Under the pieces are notes generated by a model. The model searched no databases, was not told the origin of the DNA, and saw only the letters and a list, made by a program, of their open reading frames with translations. Both the position numbers and the translations under genes were made by a program. Positions 21,793 through 32,267 of a stretch of 64,000 bases of DNA are shown here, in pieces (positions within the stretch are counted from its first letter, which is position 1; each line of letters starts with the position of its first letter). The stretch spans positions 275,501 to 339,500 of the forward strand of contig SPDT01000006.1 of assembly GCA_008477525.1 (NCBI GenBank), in the 5' to 3' direction. Source of the DNA: Hypomyces perniciosus. Taxonomy: Eukaryota; Ascomycota; Sordariomycetes; Hypocreales; Hypocreaceae.

Positions 21793-23415
21793 TTACACTA
21801 GATACCGATAATCCGGTGACATATCCCCCAAAGCGGCCTTCTCGTCTTCCGTCAGAGTGGGTGTATCCGCATCGCTGTCCCTCTTCTTGTTCGCCCTTAG
21901 ACATCCAATTCCATAGATAGCAGATGCTATCATAGAAAGGACAGTAAAGCCAAGAGACACACTATAGCCAGTGGTGAACTTGGGGGCGTCCTTGGTCAAG
22001 AAGATGAAGACCGCAATGATACCTCCCAGGTTGCCGAATCCAACTTGCCAGGCACTGCCTACCGACCGTCGGGCGTGGCCACCGAGATTCATGTTGAACC
22101 AACATACGACAATGGGCATGGCAGTGTATGCTCCGCAAGTGATGAGGAACAGTGATCCATATTGGACCTGGGCGTTATCATGGACATTGAGAAGAATAGC
22201 AAAACCAGCGATAGCGACCAGCGAGGTAGCGATGACAAAGCCGAAGCGGTGTCGTACCCGATCAGACAAGTAGGCAATCATCAGGGAGAAGCCAAAGGCA
22301 GCGGCCCATGGCGGGACGCTGCGAAGCTGCGTCTCAATGGGGCCATAGTTGAAGGTCTGGATAATGGTAGGGGCGAAGTATGCGTAGCCGTAAGCAGGGA
22401 CGATGAGGCCAAAGTACATGAAGCCGCCGGCAATAACCTTGTAATCCTTAAAGATGCCCCAGACATCGCTGCCTGTGATTTTGCGCTCGAGGCCGGATTT
22501 ACGGCCCTGGTCAGCACGGAGGCGTGCAGAAACGAATGCTCGTTCGTCTTCTGTTAACCACTTGGCCTCCTCGGGGAAGTTGGGTAGCAGGAAGTAGAAG
22601 AAGAAGCTGACGAAGACGGTGAGGCCGCCCTCGATGATGAAGATCCATCGCCAGCCGTTATAGCCGCGCAAACCGTTCATCTTGCCAATGGCAGCGGCAA
22701 GGAGACCACCGAAAGCACCAGCGAGGGTAGTGCTGTTGAAGAAGAAGGAGTAGCGTCGCTGTGCTTCACTGCGTTTATACCACATACCAATCAGGTAGAA
22801 TGCTGGAAAAGTCCAGACACATATTAGCAACGTTATGCCATCAGTGGCGCCGGGTAACTGCGACATACCTCCTGGGAACATGCCGGTCTCAAATACGCCA
22901 AGAAAGAAGCGAGTGGTCAACAATCCGGCATAGTTCTGGACGAAGCCCTGCAGCAGGGTGGTCAAGCCAAAGAGAAACATATTGATCGAAAGCCATACAT
23001 GGGGCTTGAATTTCTTGAGCAGGATATTGGACGGGATCTCGAAAAGGCAGTATGGCACGAAGAAGATGACGAGAGCAGTGTTATACTTGTCGCCTGTACC
23101 GAGGTTCAGGTCTTGGGCCAGGCCGAAAATTTTGGCATTGGAGATGTTGACACGGTCTATTTAGCAGGGCGCGTTGTTAGATCAAGCGGTCTATAAGCTC
23201 AATTCATGGCAGCGGGTGGCTTGCTCACCTAGAAACGCAAGAAGATACATGATACAGAGGAACGGGATGACTCGCATGTCGATTTTGGCCATGAGGCGAC
23301 GCTCCGTGGTGTGAGACGGGCAGAGAACCTCTTCCTCTGCTGAAAGGGCCTCAGTATCGTGGCCATCGGAGTCACGCAGTGATCCGCTGTTCTTCTCATC
23401 AGTTGGAGGAGCCAT
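21793..23415 (-). CDS. MFS transporter, anion:cation symporter (Dal5-type)
   Basis: There are three exons, 23415-23229, 23156-22869 and 22802-21793 (introns of 72 and 66 nt), giving 494 residues. The N-terminal cytosolic region is acidic and followed by RRLMAKIDMRVIPFLCIMYL and, across intron 1, LAFLDRVNISNAKIFGL, which is diagnostic of the Dal5/allantoate permease family. Next come YCLFEIPSNILLKKFKP and, across intron 2, FETGMFPGAFYLIGMWYKR. About twelve hydrophobic segments are spaced as in MFS proteins, with a central loop carrying LTEDERAFVSARLRAD. Known relatives carry allantoate, nicotinate, pantothenate, biotin or dipeptides; the substrate cannot be read from sequence. It should act at the plasma membrane as a proton symporter. 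Confidence 0.92.
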
Positions 23416-25937
23416 TGTGTCTTAATGATTGCTGACAACAGCCAGCCGTCTCTCTTCTAGGAGGGCAGCGAAAGAGCAAAAGCAAAAGCAATCGAAACTG
23501 TCACTCCGTACGCTGACGACACAAGAGAAGAACACACATAGAGAGGTGGGAAAGAGAAAGAGAGTCGTGAGCACGAAGTAGTATTAGTATATGTATGCAC
23601 GCACTCCATACACTCTATGGTTGTTCTCCCTGGTTCCGGAGTGGGGGCCCGACATCCAAGCCGCCTAGCAAGCATCAGACTTGCCGCGGCCCCATGAGAA
23701 TCTTGGAAGCTTAGCATTGCTATTGTGCTATGGAGTCTGTACAGTCATGGATCCGAGGCTCCCCAGAATGATCTCAAACCCTGAACCCTTAGTCGAGTGT
23801 CCATTGGATTAGATGATGCAAGGATCCCTGTGGTTTGCAAGGGCTAAAAACGCCACCTAAAGAACCTCCGACCCTAGGACATTATTCCGTACTCGTCCGA
23901 CTGCCGGCCATAAGAGCCTGATCAACTTTGGCAGCCGACAATGCCCCACGGTTCTTGATTTCCCGACGGATCTGCCGTATTAACAGGTATGTACTCCTAC
24001 TACCAAGACCCTGTGTTATTTTTACGAAACACAATGTACTTTGCCTAGGTAGTATACTGTATACCGAGTACCTACTACGAAGTATTACGAGGTGTAAACG
24101 CATCATTATCCCCGAAAAACGCTTGCGGACGCGGTCCTTCGTAGTGATTCTTAAATTTCCTAGTTTCCCCAGGTTTTTGAAGCCGGATACTAAGTACTCC
24201 ATTCTATTGTGGAGTGGTGCTCCTTAATTAGTTGGCATTAGTATACTCCGTAAATGTGTTCGTAAGCCGGCTCAGGACAATGAAGCTATTCAAACGCCCT
24301 AGATGCGATGAAACTCTACTCGTAATAATGCTACTACTACTAGTATAGCCGGGCTTCGTGCTTCGGATTTTCCGTCCCAATTAGGTATTCGCATCATCTG
24401 ATTACGGGCGCATATCATTCATACCATGTTTGTGTGCTGTGTGACGGGTGGCGAACTGAGAATTGAATAATCTCTTATAAGCGGCTAGATAATTGTACAT
24501 CTGCAGGTTTTAAGCATCAGATTAGGTCAGGCGCCCTCTATCTGTATTCAATGGTAGCAGTACCGTTTTTGTTGGCGTTTTGCATGGTTTAACTTTTTCC
24601 AAGCGACGCACATAGTAGTATTGGAGTTTGTAATCTTTCCTCTTTCTTTGGCAAAGCGACAGGCAATACGGAGTACATCTCCATTTTTGGCCCCTGGAGT
24701 GTTTGTTTGGATGCCAGCCTACATTCGAGGCTACTGCCACCAATTATTCAGTGCGTGGAATATCGGCGTTGGCAATGTTCAGAAATCCGCGGTTCTATAT
24801 TATGATCAGCGCATTGTATGTATTGATATGGAGTAGCCTTAAAATGATCTACCGAAGGATGGAGGTATGGTGACTAAAATAGGGGCTAATATTCAGACAC
24901 CATCCAGTTGGAAGAACAAACTAATATAACTGATACCCAACTAGTGATATGGAATTAATTAATAGCGAGATTTGTGAGCCTTATGGATGGATAAATGATA
25001 CCAATGGTTTGGCTGCAGCACCAGAGTCCTATCTGGGGTCTTGAATACGAACTGCACATTCATTCTTCTGTCTCTGGCAATATCGATATGATCAGTACCT
25101 CGTCTTTCAGGAATATCTCTGTTGGTCAACAAGCATTAGCTCTTATTAGCAATCGAAATACGAATTACATAAAAAGTGAAGACATAGATTGGTTTGCCTC
25201 CCTCATGCAGGGAGGGATCTGCAATCGGTGATCAGGTCAACAACTGCCCTTCCTCAACTGGGTCTCCGACAACAAAAGTCTTCGCAAGAAGAAAACGGAT
25301 AAAAACTAGCACAAGATGAAGGACAGTCTAGAATTACGGATAAATCTTTCCGATTAAAATACCAAACTGGCCACACTCTGGATCTCACAATCACGATAAC
25401 CGAGATGCGAATACCCATCGCCCCATCATGGCATGCGGGCTTCCAGCCGGCAGAGCAGGGTCTCCAAAATGGGTCTCTCTCAGAGTCCTGGGCCTCAGAT
25501 TGCATTCATGCGAAACATGTTTGACCGGATCCTTGTTCTCTAACAGATCTGAGCAGTCTGCATAGAGACGCTCCTCACACGCGCGGCTCGCGTTTGTTTC
25601 AAGCCCCCAACTGCTCAACCGACATGCGCATGCATGTTAACGCTCTTTACCGGCCCACAAGTGCTCATGAACACCTCGCATAACATCCCCAGATTCACTG
25701 ACCGTGAACAGGACAACTGCCATGTATAAAGTCATCCGTTCTTTACTTCCTCTTTCATGCTAGTACTCTCTACCACACTAAACTTCCGGACCATCCCAAC
25801 TTACGAAGTGCCTTGCCAAGGCATATCCATATCGGCTGAAACGAAGCATCAAGACAATACGAGCACTCCATCACTAGCCGATCGCTAATCACATTCACTG
25901 GGTGGAGCCACAAGTCGTTACAGAGACCTAGGTCGCC
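23416..25937. other. long intergenic region
   Basis: No supported gene. Copies of the dispersed word occur at 24244-24252 (TACTCCGTA) and 24667-24675 (TACGGAGTA), with partial copies near 23502 and 23886. AC/TC-rich tracts near 23470-23580 are probably the promoter of the MFS gene. Frames at 23928-24227 and 25391-25618 lack protein-like sequence. Confidence 0.55.
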
Positions 25938-27884
25938 ATGGACCAAAGACCCAGAAACCAGAGTCCCTTCACGATTGAGGACCTTGGAGGATTTGTGGAG
26001 GCCCCTACTCTAGATGGTGCTGGTCTCCATGATGCCTTTACCGTACCTTTGCACGACGAATCCGCATGGGTGAATGACTATCCTGATGCTCTCCAACTCT
26101 TGGGAAACGAACGCCTATTGTCTGTTGGAGATGGAACCTATGCGGAAAACAGTGTCTTCCTGTGAGTGGCAACCGGCCCTGAGGCCAAGTCTCTACTTTA
26201 CTGATTCGCTTCATCATTAGTGAGCAGATGCTTGACATGGGTCTCGACTGGAACCCACCTCTTCCAGATTCTTCATCAAGCCCGAACTGGGCTGATCATG
26301 GAACACCGCTCATGGATGGCTTCGCGAACAACAACATAGAAAACTCGCCTCAGTGCACGGTGACTACTTTCAGTCCTAGCTCTGGACACGAAGTCAGCCC
26401 AGAGCACACTATACCAAACAGCTTTATCGACCACGATCTGCCAAACGGTTTCAGCCCCGTCCCGGGACATGAAGCCAGCTTGCAACAGGTCATACCTGAA
26501 GCCTTCGACTCCGACTTTATGCTTCCTTACCCAAGCTTCGATTCTCCGCATGTGCTCCCCTTTCAGCCCGTCAACGTTGTCGAGCCGGCACGACCACCAG
26601 CACAATTATCTGCACCGGTACAGCAACAGTTACAGGGACAAACATCAACACCAACACCAACACCCATGCAAACGCCGCCACAAATACAGGCACAACATCC
26701 ACCATCACCGTTATTCGTCGAGACGCCTCCGCCTATACTCAACCCGCCAGTCAAGCGCTCAATCGGCGAAATCGATGTCGAGCTGATCGGTCCACAGCCC
26801 GCTAAGAAGCGATTTATAAAGCCCCAAATCACCATCAAGCTGGAGACAAACGAGGATTTCGAGATCAAGAAAGAAAGTGAAAAGAGTCCCACGGGGTTCT
26901 TCCGGTGCTTATTTCCCAGCAGTTCAATCGCCCAGCAGAAACGCCAACGCCTCTTGGAAATGTACCGGAAGCCCAAAGAGAGTTGCACATTCCCCCTGGA
27001 AGACGCTACCTTTCCCAACTCTGGAGAAGAAGTTCTCGTCTTTGTACAAAGGCTCTTTGAGTCGATCAACGACTGGTCTGATTACAGGGAATGGTCGCAG
27101 GCTTTGAAGACTGACGAGAGAAACCGCGTCATTGATGAATTACGCAGAGAGGTGCTGGGCGAAGATGCCGATGACGCAAGGCTATGTGAGATTTCTGTGG
27201 ATGAGCTGCGACCGAGCCCGGATACACTCCTCAAATTGCTCCCGCCTTTGGAATCACAGCAGAAGAAGATCCTGGGCCGTTTACTGAGTGATCAAACGGT
27301 TGAGTGGCTCTGCTGGGAACTCATCGTACGTCCTCGCAAACACCTTTCTGAAGAGATGAATAGGAGCTGACGTTCTCACTGTTAGGAAGCTGCTATACAA
27401 TCCCAGCAGGGAATCACTCAGATACCTCACTGGTGCGGCGCCGACGGAGCCTAGGAGGCTTATCCATCGTTCGCACATCGCGTAGAGGCCATGTGCTTTG
27501 CCTTGAAGGTGAGTAGTAACATCAAATTTGCCAACTTGCCGCGCGGATGCATGCACTTGATTTCCGTCTGCAGGGGACAGGGATCACTTACCTAACTCAT
27601 CCACAGAAATCCAAACAACTTGTTAAGTCTCTTTTATCCGCAGGGGACGGCTGGAAGCTGCGCATCGCCAATAATCCCCAAGGCGAGCTCGGGGTGAGTG
27701 AGCAATTCTCTGTCTCTGGGGATCAAATCTCCTTCTTATACATGACGGTTTACTAAGGTAATTTGACGTTTAGCACAAAGGGAACAATATGAAGGTGAAC
27801 ATGAACAAGAACAGAAAGCTGCGCGAGGTCACAAAGGAGTCGAGGCAACAAGGAGCCAGGCGACAAAACAGTCAGCAGCCATAG
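25938..27884 (+). CDS. uncharacterised protein, probably nuclear (five exons)
   Basis: The model has exons 25938-26161, 26221-27325, 27455-27508, 27574-27693 and 27774-27884, giving 537 residues. The family is not recognised. The N-terminal half is acidic and Pro/Ser-rich, with a low-complexity Gln/Thr/Pro tract (about residues 200-230). The middle has basic QPAKKRFIKPQ and an EMYRKPKESCTFPLEDATFP segment. The helical region NDWSDYREWSQAL leads into WELIEAYPSFAHRVEAMCFALK, formed across intron 2, then KQLVKSLLSAGDGWKLRIANN, and a basic tail (NMKVNMNKNRKLREVTKESR). The last three exons are supported by continuous protein-like sequence in one phase. Intron 2 has two possible acceptors: TAG at 27454 gives the full protein, and TAG at 27385 gives a 465-residue form ending at 27454. 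A transcriptional or chromatin role is only a guess from composition. Confidence 0.65.
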
Positions 27885-28450
27885 ACTCGCTGTCAAAGCG
27901 AGGTGGTATAGCACTAATCATGATATCTTGACGAGTTCATGACAGAATCGGCACATGTATGGTGGTGTTCTTTTTTTCTTCTTTTCTTTTTGGCTATCAG
28001 CACCACACATGTATAGATGAACAGCTGAGCTGGTGTCTGAACATTCATCAGGTATACTTTACGGGCTGGTTCTTTGTTTGATGGAGGATGTCGCAATCAG
28101 AATGAACTGCCAAGGAGGATATTTGGCGATTGGATAAGTTTTTTTTTTTTTTAGGATACGGTTGGCTTTTTCATTTCACAGAAAGAATACCCTATTGTAG
28201 CTATAGTTGGCAAGTTGACGAAACGGAGCAATGATTTCCACAAAATAACGGAAACCCTGGGTTTAGATGTCGATGGGTTTATTCCGTTTGATCATGTGTA
28301 TGTAAACAGATTCACGCATCCGACTGCATTGTGCGAACGGTGTAGAATGTCAAAGTTGCTGTGCTTGGGCACGGCATTATAATTAGATCTATCAGGGTAT
28401 CCATAGTCTCGAAACAATATCGCTAGCTCAACCGTGTATCATACCTCTAA
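27885..28450. other. convergent intergenic region
   Basis: This contains the 3' flanks of the unknown gene and the methionine permease gene. A T-run of about 14 lies at 28139-28152, and a T/C-rich tract at about 27968-27990. No gene is visible. Confidence 0.5.
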
Positions 28451-30146
28451 TTATGAGCTCAGGGGCTTGGTAGTAAAATAAGTCCTCTCCCAACCATCAA
28501 TCTCATCAATGGTGGTCTCTTGTACCAACTCATATCGACCAATCTTGGGCAAGATCTTGGCCCAGAACAACCAATACACACCACCAGCGAAAAGAACTCC
28601 GAATCCGACAACACAGTGGATCCAGTAAGGCAGATCCTCGTAGACGCTCTGGCCGTCCTCGGGAGGGATGAAAGGGGCGATGACGAGGTAAATGTTGCTG
28701 AGGAGGAAGAAGATGATGACGGGAAGGGTAGCGCTGATCGGGGGGTTCCAGTTCCAGGCGTTGCGGTTGCGGTATAGGTGGACAAGAGCACCAGCGACGA
28801 AGACGTTGATGATGGCGAGGGGGTATGAGATGACGCTGTCGAAACTGTTAGCACGGCTTGTTATCACGGTAATAGAGCACGGATATGACTTACTTGAGAA
28901 CGAAGTTGTAGGCGTCACCAGCTGGCGGTGCAAGGATAGTAATGACAGTCACCAGCCAGTGCTCGAACAAACCCGCAAGAGGAGCGTTGAAGGGCCTGTT
29001 GCTAGCCCAAAGGCGCGAGAAGGGCAAGATGCCCTCCCGCCCAAGTTCCTGGACCAGACGGCCTTGGGAGAAAATAACAGCCAGGACGTTTCCAAATGCT
29101 GAAAGAGCGACAAACACTGAGAGTGCCCGCTCAGCCTTCTCACCGAACATGTTCCTGAACAGGGATGCAGCGACCAGTCGCTTAGACTCAAGGATTTCCT
29201 CCTTGGAGACACCAGCGAAGTAAGCCACGTTGGCAAGCATGTAGAGAATAGATACTGAGCCAAGAGCCAACGGAGCAGCGAATTTGAGAGTCCTAGCCGG
29301 GTTCTTGGTCTCGCTGAGGGCGTAGTTTGCGTTGCTGTAGCCGACATAACTCCAGATGACATTGTACAGAGATGTGACAACGCCGTATGAGCTGCCAGTG
29401 GTACCCTCAAAGGCGTTCTTGAAGCCGTTAATCTCCCTGACCTTGCTGAGGTTCACGAGTGGGGAGATGATGATGAGAATAACGACGAGAATCTTGAGGA
29501 TTCCAAGGACATTTTGCAGGCGAATTCCCCACTTCAAAGCAGTACCGTGGATGAGGAAGGCAGCAGTGATACAAGCCACGGCAATGCCACGCCCGTTCCA
29601 TCGAGTGACTTCAACCTTGGCAGCATTGAGGATGTACTCGCCAAAGACGACGGAGTTGCCAGCAGCCCATCCCAAGAGGATGACATAGCCGGTGTACATG
29701 CCCGTGACCAGGAAACGAGGTTTCCTATAGACATACTCGAGGTAGTTCTTCTCGCCGCCGTTCTTGGGCAAACCGGTTCCCCATTCCATGTATACGGCTG
29801 TACCGGCGGCCGCAATGATACTACCAGCAAGCCAGAGGAACAGTGAGAGACCAACACTGCCGGAAAGGGCGAGGATGGAGCCTGGTGTTGCAAAGATACC
29901 CGTGCCGATAACACGGTTGAAGATGAGCATGGCGGCCGAGAGAATGCCGATCTGGCGTTTGGCCTCACGGGCCTTGTGGTAAACGCCTATAAGACATAGG
30001 AAGTTAGCAACCTGTGAACAACTCCAACAACCCATTGTTAGGCTCAACTCACCAGCCTCAGATCCATTTGCTATCGAAGCAGCATCAGGGCTATTCAACT
30101 TGGCCGAGTCGTCGCCACCCGGCAACTTATCCTGAACCCCAGCCAT
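28451..30146 (-). CDS. high-affinity methionine permease, Mup1-like (APC superfamily)
   Basis: There are three exons, 30146-30053, 29986-28894 and 28844-28451 (introns of 66 and 49 nt), giving 526 residues. After a hydrophilic N-terminus comes QIGILSAAMLIFNRVIGTGI then FATPGSILALSGSVGLSLFL, the first two membrane helices in Mup1/Mup3-type LAT-like transporters. Then come YMEWGTGLPKNGGEKNYLEY, the conserved segment SYVGYSNANYALSETKNPAR, and about twelve membrane helices in total. The last intron falls in AYNFVLNFDSVISYPLAIIN. Yeast Mup1 imports methionine (and cysteine) at the plasma membrane and is removed by ubiquitin-dependent endocytosis; this is a likely orthologue, though another neutral amino acid is possible. 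Confidence 0.88.
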
Positions 30147-30554
30147 TGTGAAGAAGCAGCCGCGGAACGATTCTCAAAGACGGCTGGAAACTGCAGAACG
30201 GAGAAGGAAGTGATATCGAAGAACACAAGCAGAAACAATCGTCCATTCCTTCAGATTTATACTACTACTACCAACCTATAAGCAGGATCAAAGTGGATCT
30301 CCGGGAATAGCAGCGGCAGCGCTAGAATTTAGACATAAGCACAGGCGGCAGATTTCTCAAGCGGGTCGGGCCCGCATGGTGCCATCGCCTCCCAGACTCG
30401 CTTCAGGAGTCATAGTTACAAGGTGTGTTTTCGTCGTTCATCATGGAAATGAGGTGACCGGCTCGCGTTGGTATTGGCCAATTGTTCGGACTCCCAAGAG
30501 CTTTAGGCAAGGTCGCGTGGCGAACACTACATAGGAGAGCACAAGAAAGATCAC
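30147..30554. other. intergenic, methionine permease promoter
   Basis: This lies between the divergent permease and the broken frame at 30555. It contains a TACTACTACTACC-like short repeat at about 30260. No gene is visible. Confidence 0.45.
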
Positions 30555-30938
30555 ATGAAATTCTCCTTTAAAGATGAGGCTGAACTAATTCCAGGGAAGT
30601 TCTTTGACGACTGGTGGGCCGCGCCGAGCGAGCACGACATTGAAGCCTTTCCTGTTTTTGCAGCATCTCCCTCCGAAGGTTGGCTTGAGCGCAATGACGC
30701 GATCGAGAATTTGTTCAGCAGCCCAATCAGGACAAAATACGAGAAGGACTACCTGCTAAAAGTACCGAGAAAAACTCTTTTTCAACATCTTAGATCAGGA
30801 GACGAGTTCAGGTGTTAGTACGTAATAGAAAGGCATCGCTGTCGTTTTTGTGGCCCTTCAATTTTGTATCACCGTGAAGGCCCCGACGATTTAGAAATCA
30901 ACTCTGCCAAGCCAGACATAGCCCATGGGGCATGGGGA
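30555..30938 (+). pseudogene. protein-like frame interrupted by an in-frame stop
   Basis: The frame opens at an ATG (30555) and reads as protein-like sequence (DEAELIPGKFFDDWWAAPSE, SEGWLERNDAIENLFSSP) for 87 codons to a TAG at 30816-30818. The same frame continues in protein-like sequence with an H-R-C-x2-F-C-G pair and REGPDDLEINSAKPDIAHG up to TGA at about 30942. The gap around the TAG is too small for an intron (the only GT...AG is 17 nt). Another frame to 31131 (EDICIRYLVISVNCEENKD) could be a further exon. I read it as a decayed gene or gene fragment of unknown family; chance similarity to coding sequence is possible. Confidence 0.3.
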
Positions 30939-30942
30939 AGTG

Positions 30943-31700
30943 AGTGACGGTCCATGGAGTCGGAAGACAAGATGGAGCCGTTTCCGCGTTGACGACTTGG
31001 CGGAGGACTGCCCAGAAGATATCTGCATTAGATACCTAGTTATCAGCGTGAATTGTGAAGAAAACAAGGATCCACTACCAAAGCGTAACCGACCATACTG
31101 CTTCTCTGCTTTGCTTAGACATCTTGTCTAGAACAGTCCACGTGTCGAAGTGGAGTTCTTGAAGCAGGAAGCCCAGCATTGAAGTCTTGTCATACCCAAA
31201 CCTCGTCCCAAAAGGGCATCCAGGTACGATGTCTAACCTACTTCATAGTCGGTAGGACATGCGTTGCCCCATGACGTTGGCATGAGGCTGGGTTAGGGAT
31301 GTCTGCGGGAAAATATTGAGGCCGATAAGTACAATTGAATCTTCGTCACACCATCAACTCAAGGAAACGGCATGCTTCTTTTGAACAGGTTTAACATTAT
31401 TGTATGCTGTGTACGAAATATTACTTCAGGCCCATTGCCTTTTTGGTAACCGTAACCGTAACCGTCTAAATCCATCATCGTCATCGTTATAAAAGGAATG
31501 CCATGATCATAAAAACCGATCCCGACTGGAGCTTCAATCCCGTCGCTGTCCAACAAAACGTCGTCACCAACGCCCTTGGGTCCTTGTGCACCAGTACGCC
31601 CGGCAGAAAATATTATATGTGCGCCTCTTTCCACACATGCCACACATGAGTCGAGCCATGTGTGCTCGCGACGTTAACCTTCCGATGTCCTAGTGGCAGT
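30943..31700. other. intergenic
   Basis: Apart from the possible exon of the broken gene (to 31131), nothing is supported. A short tandem CCGTAACCGTAACCG lies at about 31447. The minus frame 31359-31643 is judged non-coding. Confidence 0.45.
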
Positions 31701-32267
31701 TTACAGGACGGCACTGATGGATTCGATAGGAGCAGGAACGGTGACCTTGGCGCAAGTGATTGTTCGTGTGGAGTAAAGCTGGCCGGGCTTCCAGTTAGGG
31801 TTCGTCCAGCTGGTCTGAGTGCAGTTCAGATCAAGCTTGACGCCTCCCTGGGCAGTGAAGCGACTGCCCTCGTCGGCGCAGCTCCAGGTCTGGTTGATGC
31901 GCAGGTCATTGGTGGGACGGTTGAAAGTGAATGTGGCCCGATCGGCCACAGCCGGCTGGGTGCATGTATAGGTCATGGTGCCGTAGAAGAAGTCAGAGAG
32001 CTGACTCGACGAGGCACTGCAAGAGGCTTTGTAGTCGACGGCTGGGTTCGTCAGATTGAAGTCGACATAGCCCCATGAGTTTTGGTGGGCAGGCGTCGAG
32101 AAGATGTAAGAGGCATGATAGTCGAAGCTTTCGACAGTCCATGCTGTGACGGAAGTCGACTTTGAGTGGCAGGTCGGGTAGGTATCAGTCGTGGCGTCTC
32201 GGGTGGTTGCCGTGGGCAGAGCCAGAGCCGAGCCGGCGAGGAACAGTGTAGCCAAAGACTTGAACAT
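31701..32267 (-). CDS. secreted Alt a 1-like (AA1-like domain) protein
   Basis: A single exon encodes 188 residues. A clear signal peptide (MFKSLATLFLAGSALALP) is followed by a small Cys-containing domain. There are six cysteines after the signal, in the contexts YPTCHS, KASCSAS, YTCTQ, WSCADE, LNCTQ and ITCAK. The core WTVESFDYHASYIFSTPAHQ and WGYVDFNLTNPAVDYKASC match the AA1-like beta-barrel family named after the Alternaria allergen Alt a 1. These proteins are secreted by many ascomycetes; some interact with plant hosts, others have no known role. Three N-glycosylation sequons (NLT, NQT, NCT) are visible. Family membership rests on the overall pattern, so a neighbouring secreted family is possible. 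Confidence 0.7.
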   Translation of the reverse strand: MFKSLATLFLAGSALALPTATTRDATTDTYPTCHSKSTSVTAWTVESFDYHASYIFSTPAHQNSWGYVDFNLTNPAVDYKASCSASSSQLSDFFYGTMTYTCTQPAVADRATFTFNRPTNDLRINQTWSCADEGSRFTAQGGVKLDLNCTQTSWTNPNWKPGQLYSTRTITCAKVTVPAPIESISAVL

